DNA from: Flavobacterium sp.
GTDB lineage: Bacteria; Bacteroidota; Bacteroidia; Flavobacteriales; Flavobacteriaceae
NCBI GenBank assembly: GCA_004296145.1
Contig: SEBM01000005.1
Span: forward strand, 1-25,478
Length of the DNA: 25,478 nucleotides
Direction: 5' to 3'
Positions 21,687 to 25,478 of the stretch are shown in pieces. The notes beneath the pieces were generated by a model. The model did no database searches, was not told where the DNA came from, and saw only the letters and a list, made by a program, of their open reading frames with translations. The translations under genes were made by a program, and so were the position numbers. Every line of letters starts with the position of its first letter. Within the stretch, counting starts at the first letter, position 1.

Positions 21687-23063
21687 TTATTTTACTTGTA
21701 ATAAAACCCAGTTTGAAATTTCCTGTAATGCTGTTGGAGAAAATGTCTGCTCAATTGAAGCATATTCCTCCGGAGAACCAGTTTTGCATTCCTGAAATAA
21801 ATGATTAAAATCCGGAAGTATTTTTATAGTAATTTTTTTATTTCCACCACTTGTTACAGCTTTTTTTATAGCTTCTAAATTTACTTCTGCCGGAACTTGT
21901 AAATCTTTAGCACCATTCAGTGCCAGAACAGGACATTTTACTTTTTTAAAAACTGAAGAAGGATCTAATTTAAAAAAATAATACATCCATGGATTTGTTA
22001 TTGTCGCTGTCAAAACATTTAACTGATCATCGGTTATACTATCGCCTAATTTCGTTTTAAAATAGCTATTCATTTGTGTTTTTAAATTGTCATCATAAAC
22101 TGTTGAGTTTAAGATAATCTTATAAGCACCACCATATATTTCCTGCCCTTTTTGGATTTCAGTTTCTGAGATTCCCATTTGTCTTTCAATAAGCTCTTTT
22201 TGCAAAAGCAATAATTTATCACCCCGAATTCCGGGTCCGGCCAAAGAAACTATATAGTTTATATCTTTAGAATCTGCTGCTACAATGGCATTGATAATGC
22301 CACCTTCACTATGGCCAATTAATCCTATTTTGCTTTTATTAATTTCTTTTCTCGTTTTTAAATAATCAACACCTGACTGAACATCTTTAGCAAAATCTGC
22401 GGTTGTCGCTTTACTAAAATCTCCTGTTGATTTTCCTGCTCCGCGATCATCAAAACGTAATACGGCAATACCATTTTTAGTCAGATAATCTGCTAATACA
22501 AGAAATGGTTTATGTCCAAGAATCTCTTCGTCACGATTTTGTTTACCGCTTCCGCTGATTAAGATCACAACCGGAAAATTACCTTCTTTTTGAGGCAATG
22601 ATAAAGTTCCTGCCAAAATAACATTGTCTTTTTTATTTTCAAAAGTAACTTCTTCAGTATAATACTGAAATGGCTTTTGTGGTTCCTGAGGTCTTATCAA
22701 AGCTGTTTTTTGAATTGCTTCTTTTGACATATCCAAAGGGAAACTCTGACCTCCCTGTTTAAAATTTCCAACAATGATATTTTCTTTATTCAAAATTCCT
22801 TCGTAAGCAATACCCGCATTTTTTATTTCCAATTTAAGAATAGCATTTTCAAAACTGGTTGTTGTAACCGGAATCCCTTTTGCACCCTGGTCGGGGCTGT
22901 CCATAGTTGAAGTAAAACCGTTTTCATTTTTATTAATATGAAATACCACAGTAAGTTGCAGTCCTGAAACTTTTAAAATTCCATTCCACTGACCTGTAAT
23001 TTCTTGTCCTTGCATTCCTAAAGAACTTAAAATCGCGATTAAAAAAAGTATATTTTTTTTCAT
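21687..23063 (-). CDS. Exported alpha/beta hydrolase with N-terminal beta domain
   Basis: This is a 458-residue serine hydrolase. A signal peptide (about 1-19) leads a beta-rich N-terminal domain (about 20-125, ITGQWNGILKVSGLQLTVVF) often seen fused to such hydrolases. The alpha/beta hydrolase domain (about 135-458) follows: an oxyanion strand VVILISGSGKQNRDE, FDDRGAGKSTGDF, the nucleophile elbow GHSEGG with Ser252, the acid in LNGAKDLQVP, and the histidine in DFNHLFQ. The substrate is an unknown ester or peptide-like bond; EstD-type esterases share the layout. It is the last gene of the ArsR/SdpI-like operon, starting 19 bp after the SdpI-like gene. Confidence 0.88.
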   Translation of the reverse strand: MKKNILFLIAILSSLGMQGQEITGQWNGILKVSGLQLTVVFHINKNENGFTSTMDSPDQGAKGIPVTTTSFENAILKLEIKNAGIAYEGILNKENIIVGNFKQGGQSFPLDMSKEAIQKTALIRPQEPQKPFQYYTEEVTFENKKDNVILAGTLSLPQKEGNFPVVILISGSGKQNRDEEILGHKPFLVLADYLTKNGIAVLRFDDRGAGKSTGDFSKATTADFAKDVQSGVDYLKTRKEINKSKIGLIGHSEGGIINAIVAADSKDINYIVSLAGPGIRGDKLLLLQKELIERQMGISETEIQKGQEIYGGAYKIILNSTVYDDNLKTQMNSYFKTKLGDSITDDQLNVLTATITNPWMYYFFKLDPSSVFKKVKCPVLALNGAKDLQVPAEVNLEAIKKAVTSGGNKKITIKILPDFNHLFQECKTGSPEEYASIEQTFSPTALQEISNWVLLQVK

Positions 23064-23082
23064 TTTAAAATAATATATTTAA

Positions 23083-23742
23083 TTATAGTAAAGTCTTTTT
23101 TTCTATTTCTCTAAACTTAAAATAAGAATAAAGAATGGGTACAATTGCGCTTAAAACGATAACCGTTATCAAAGTATATTTTGCAATTTCTTTAGGAAAA
23201 ATCAAAGCTGAAATCAGAATTACAAAACCACTTAACATCCAGATTTTGCCTGCAAAAGTGTGAGTTGATTTCCAGACTTCTTTATTCTCAAGCGTCCACG
23301 GGGTTCTTATTCCAATAAAATAATTAGGCTGAATAACTTTAAAATAATTACCCAAGGCGATAAAAAGAATTGCGATTGGAATATTAAGTAAACCCGGATT
23401 GGATATTTCCTGATTTTTAGAAAGATATATAATTATAATAGCCAAAGCTGAAAAAAACAAAAGCAGAATAAACTTTAACTGATAAAATTTATTTCCCATA
23501 ATTGGTAATCTTTTTTTAGGATCAATTTTGGGAAGCACCAGCATAAGCGCATATAAAAATACTGTCATGAAAAGCGCTACAATTATCAAAGTATATTTTT
23601 CGCCCCAGCGGTCAATAACTCCATCGTAGTTCCAATGCATGGGAACTTTTTCCGGAAGGCTATTCCAAATAAGGGCCAAATAAACTAAAGGAGTCAAAAC
23701 AATTCCTATCAAAGGGAGTTCTTTTTTTAATTCAAAATTCAT
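23083..23742 (-). CDS. SdpI-like integral membrane protein (DUF1648 + SdpI domain)
   Basis: This is a 219-residue inner-membrane protein with about six transmembrane helices. The N-terminal DUF1648 part (about 10-60) shows SLPEKVPMHWNYDGVIDRWG. The C-terminal SdpI part (about 125-215) shows NYFKVIQPNYFIGIRTPWTL then WKSTHTFAGKIW. In Bacillus subtilis SdpI gives immunity to the SdpC killing factor and sequesters the repressor SdpR at the membrane. Here the gene lies 5 bp after an SdpR-like gene, the same order as sdpRI, but no SdpC homologue is in the window. Whether it senses a toxin, a peptide or an envelope state is open. Confidence 0.88.
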   Translation of the reverse strand: MNFELKKELPLIGIVLTPLVYLALIWNSLPEKVPMHWNYDGVIDRWGEKYTLIIVALFMTVFLYALMLVLPKIDPKKRLPIMGNKFYQLKFILLLFFSALAIIIIYLSKNQEISNPGLLNIPIAILFIALGNYFKVIQPNYFIGIRTPWTLENKEVWKSTHTFAGKIWMLSGFVILISALIFPKEIAKYTLITVIVLSAIVPILYSYFKFREIEKKTLL

Positions 23743-23747
23743 TTTGG

Positions 23748-24002
23748 TTATTTTTTAAAAGTTAATATCCATTGCAAAACATCTTCCATTATAGTAGTAT
23801 TAATGGAGTAAATAATAAATTGTCCGTTCTTCTCAGAAGTAATGAGATCAGCACGTTTCAATATATCTAAATGATGTGAAATACTTGGTTTTGAAATATT
23901 AAACGCATCTGCTATTTCTCCCGCAGATAAATCTTTCTCTTTCAAAAGTTCCAGAATTTCACGCCTCGTGGCATCATTTAAAGCTTTAAAAATATCATTC
24001 AT
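23748..24002 (-). CDS. ArsR family repressor, SdpR-like
   Basis: This is an 84-residue winged-helix repressor of the ArsR superfamily. MNDIFKALNDATRREILELL leads into the helix-turn-helix (AGEIADAFNISKPSISHHLD) and the beta wing (DLITSEKNGQFIIYSIN). No cysteine metal sites are present, as in SdpR, the autorepressor paired with SdpI. It is first in an operon with the SdpI-like gene 5 bp downstream and the hydrolase after that. A perfect 8-bp inverted repeat (24011-24032) begins 8 bases before its ATG and overlaps the probable promoter, so autorepression is likely. Confidence 0.92.
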   Translation of the reverse strand: MNDIFKALNDATRREILELLKEKDLSAGEIADAFNISKPSISHHLDILKRADLITSEKNGQFIIYSINTTIMEDVLQWILTFKK

Positions 24003-24010
24003 TATTTATA

Positions 24011-24032
24011 TATTTAGACAAATATCTAAATA
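24011..24032. promoter_or_regulatory. Inverted-repeat operator of the ArsR/SdpI-like operon
   Basis: The perfect arms TATTTAGA (24011-24018) and TCTAAATA (24025-24032) flank CAAATA. The spacing and position fit ArsR-family operators. On the minus strand the centre reads GATATTTG, close to a -7 element, so bound repressor would block the polymerase. It is centred about 20 bases before the ATG. Confidence 0.65.
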
Positions 24033-24081
24033 CTTTTTAATCTGAACAAATTTTTTCCTTAAATTATTTTAACTGCAAAAA

Positions 24082-24110
24082 AAAAGAGGCAATTGATTAT
24101 TGCCTCTTTT
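24082..24110 (-). terminator. Terminator of the MFS transporter gene
   Basis: The arms AAAAGAGGCAA (24082-24092) and TTGCCTCTTTT (24100-24110) have a 7-base loop. On the minus strand the hairpin is followed by a long T-run (A-run at 24077-24085 on the plus strand). It starts 14 bases past the transporter stop. Confidence 0.85.
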
Positions 24111-24124
24111 AGAATTTTTATTTA

Positions 24125-25402
24125 TTAAAATTTATGTTCGTCTTTGCTGATTACCAAAAATGAAACTAAAGATATAAGAGCGGCGATAACCAAATAAAAG
24201 CCGACATAACTCACATCGTATGTTTTAGCCAGCCAAATAGCAATCATAGGAGCAAAAGCGGCACCAAGAATTCCGGCCAGATTAAATGTTAAAGACGCAC
24301 CGGAATAACGGACATTGGTTGGAAATAATTCCGATAGAAAAGTTCCTAAAGGTCCATACGTAAATCCCATTAAAGCCATTCCTATACAAGCAAAAGTCGT
24401 TACTAAAACAATGTTTCCGGTACTTAAGAAGAAAGAAAAGAAAAATCCGAAAACAGCAATAGCAGCTGTAGCTATAATAAGCATTTTACGACGTCCGATT
24501 TTATCTGCCACAACAGCCGAAACGGGAATAAAAATGGCAAAAAACAATACTGAAAACAATTGTATTAATAATCCGTTTCTTTTTACAATTCCTAAATCTG
24601 AAGTTGCCCAACTTAATGTAAAAACGGTCATTAAGTAAAAAACCAAAAAAGTTGTAATTGCGGCAAACGTTCCAAAGATCAATTGATTTTTGTATGATTT
24701 TACAATAGTTAAAAAAGGAACTTTAACTTCTTCATGTTCTTTTTTAGAATTTTCAAAAGATGGGGTTTCTGTAATTTTTGTTCGAATATAAAATCCAACT
24801 ATTACTAAAAGTGAACTGGCAATAAACGGAATTCTCCATCCATAATCCATAAAATCTTCATTGCTCATTGAATCTGTTAACAATAAAAAAGTTCCTCCTG
24901 AAAGTAACAATCCGATTGGCGCTCCCAATTGCGGAAACATTCCGTACCATGCTCGCTTATTTGGCGGAGCATTTTCAATAGCCAGTAAAACGGCTCCACC
25001 CCACTCGCCTCCTAAACCAACTCCTTGACCGAATCTGCATAGCATCAATAATAAAGGAGCAGCAACACCAATACTGGCATAACTTGGCAAAAATCCTATT
25101 GTTACTGTTGAAATACCCATTGTCAATAACGCAGCAACAAGAGTAAATTTACGTCCGATTTTATCACCGTAATGTCCAAAAAAAGCAGAACCTAGAGGAC
25201 GTGATAAAAAAGCAATAGAAAAAGTAGCCAGTGATTCTAAAGTTGCCATCGTCTTGTCTGATCCCGGAAAAAATAATTGTGGAAAAACCAATACCGCTGC
25301 ATTGGCATAAATATAAAAGTCAAAAAATTCGATTGTGGTGCCAATTAAGCTGCCAAAAAGAACATGTTTAAGGGAGTTCTTTTTATTAGAGTTGTTTTCC
25401 AT
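24125..25402 (-). CDS. MHS-family MFS transporter
   Basis: This is a 425-residue inner-membrane proton symporter of the metabolite:H+ symporter (MHS) branch of the major facilitator superfamily, with about 12 transmembrane helices. The hallmarks are the opening GSLIGTTIEFFDFYIYANAA, motif A GHYGDKIGRK between helices 2 and 3, GQGVGLGGEWGGAVLLAIE in helix 4-5, a second motif A VADKIGRRK after helix 8, and LFPTNVRYSGASLTFNLAG. Relatives carry proline/betaine, shikimate, citrate or alpha-ketoglutarate, so an organic acid or compatible solute is likely but not decidable. It is a single gene with its own terminator. The 76 bases upstream to the window edge show no clear TAnnTTTG element. Confidence 0.92.
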   Translation of the reverse strand: MENNSNKKNSLKHVLFGSLIGTTIEFFDFYIYANAAVLVFPQLFFPGSDKTMATLESLATFSIAFLSRPLGSAFFGHYGDKIGRKFTLVAALLTMGISTVTIGFLPSYASIGVAAPLLLMLCRFGQGVGLGGEWGGAVLLAIENAPPNKRAWYGMFPQLGAPIGLLLSGGTFLLLTDSMSNEDFMDYGWRIPFIASSLLVIVGFYIRTKITETPSFENSKKEHEEVKVPFLTIVKSYKNQLIFGTFAAITTFLVFYLMTVFTLSWATSDLGIVKRNGLLIQLFSVLFFAIFIPVSAVVADKIGRRKMLIIATAAIAVFGFFFSFFLSTGNIVLVTTFACIGMALMGFTYGPLGTFLSELFPTNVRYSGASLTFNLAGILGAAFAPMIAIWLAKTYDVSYVGFYLVIAALISLVSFLVISKDEHKF

Positions 25403-25478
25403 GTTTTTGATATAGTTTTTTTTTAAGAAAATAGGATATAAAAGTGAATCTAATTTCTGAAAGTAGCAAACATTTATC

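Overview
This window is A+T-rich DNA from a member of the Bacteroidota, very probably Flavobacterium. Four things point there. Many upstream regions carry the phylum's -7 promoter consensus TAnnTTTG. There is a 1354-residue secreted protein ending in a type IX secretion (T9SS type B / CHU_C) sorting domain. The carbohydrate enzymes (GH97, GH3, CE2-type and sialate-O-acetylesterase-type esterases) are typical of the group. The intergenic regions hold short palindromic repeats of a kind I associate with Flavobacterium genomes. Species assignment is inference.

Layout. 1-147 is unassigned. 148-221 is a tRNA-Trp gene (minus strand). It abuts a GH97 glycosidase gene (plus strand) that has lost its N-terminal portion exactly at the tRNA edge. 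1889-4477 is a minus-strand redox block: a YghZ/Gpr-type aldo-keto reductase, a Crp/Fnr regulator, and a zinc-less quinone-oxidoreductase-like MDR protein with a palindromic candidate operator in front of it. 4648-5213 is a two-gene DUF433/DUF5615 (VapBC-like) toxin-antitoxin module, bracketed by a 38-bp inverted repeat and followed by two more palindromes. 5379-10484 (minus) is a polysaccharide-processing block: a CE2-type esterase overlapping a sialate-O-acetylesterase family enzyme, then a 341-bp repeat island, then a periplasmic GH3 beta-glucosidase (BglX-like). No SusC/SusD pair is present.

10684-13804 holds an NlpC/P60 lipoprotein hydrolase, a secreted DUF1573 protein, and a divergent, overlapping histidine kinase / OmpR-family regulator pair. 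The intergenic region between DUF1573 and the kinase carries TGTTAA direct repeats that could be the regulator's own binding sites. 13859-15251 holds a metallo-beta-lactamase-fold hydrolase and an unrecognised two-helix membrane protein. 15252-17450 is a large radical SAM protein with an unusual C-x4-C-x2-C cluster motif. It is divergent from the giant T9SS protein at 17585-21649 (N-terminal domain, seven propeller-like repeats, Ig/HYR-like modules, five tandem ~76-residue repeats, sorting domain). 21687-24002 (minus) is an SdpR-like ArsR repressor / SdpI-like membrane protein / alpha-beta hydrolase operon preceded by a clear inverted-repeat operator. 24125-25402 is an MHS-family MFS transporter.

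The most informative signals are the tRNA/GH97 junction, the toxin-antitoxin module inside inverted repeats, the SdpRI-like operon lacking an SdpC toxin gene, and three candidate operators. I did not find a clearly new large system. The candidates above are the best leads.
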